Below, piece by piece: positions 39,269 to 64,000 of a stretch of 64,000 bases of DNA. The DNA comes from Eleginops maclovinus. Its lineage: Eukaryota > Chordata > Actinopteri > Perciformes > Eleginopidae. The DNA lies in assembly GCF_036324505.1 (NCBI RefSeq), contig NC_086358.1, positions 4,969,268 to 5,033,267 of the forward strand, given 5' to 3'. The notes below the pieces were generated by a model, which ran no database searches, was not told where the DNA came from, and saw nothing but the letters and a program-made list of their open reading frames with translations. Position 1 is the first letter of the stretch. Every line of letters begins with the position of its first letter. The position numbers and the translations under genes were made by a program.

Positions 39269-64000
<24,732 letters not shown>

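Overview
The window looks like nuclear DNA of a ray-finned (teleost) fish, probably a spiny-rayed species; I cannot name it. Four protein genes are split into short exons with GT-AG introns. The coding matches are to vertebrate proteins. The introns hold teleost-type repeats: long CA/TG runs, tRNA-derived SINEs, Tc1 debris and short inverted-repeat elements with TTAA ends. There is no operon, CRISPR array or other prokaryotic architecture.

Layout. (1) 1-4763, plus strand: prkar1a, the type I-alpha regulatory subunit of protein kinase A, entering from the left without its first ~26 codons, followed by a long 3' UTR to about 7045. (2) 10095-19508, minus strand: fam20a, the secretory-pathway pseudokinase, complete in 11 coding exons (532 aa) and tail-to-tail with prkar1a. 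(3) 22991-36870, minus strand: a WDR49-like gene with a degenerate EF-hand and about nine WD40 repeats. I reconstruct 16 exons and 917 aa; the last exon is tentative. (4) 39269-64000, plus strand: myof (myoferlin), head-to-head with gene 3. 52 coding exons are visible (about 1992 aa, C2A to C2G with FerA, FerB and DysF) and the window ends before the C-terminal membrane anchor.

The genes are not a pathway. PKA regulation, Golgi kinase regulation, a WD40 scaffold and membrane repair or fusion are separate jobs. Linkage of prkar1a and fam20a is also seen in human (17q24); MYOF lies on human chromosome 10, so this junction is fish-side synteny.

I found no convincing undescribed biological system. 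The best leads are local. A (TG)n run of about 116 bp ends directly at the fam20a exon 5 splice acceptor. A one-base frame break lies in an otherwise intact myof exon. myof also has a 12-nt microexon and a phase-neutral 39-nt cassette exon. Paired repeat copies flank WDR exons, and an orphan exon-like segment lies between prkar1a and fam20a. Exon boundaries were deduced by hand from reading frame, splice consensus and remembered human homologues; no alignment or RNA data were available.
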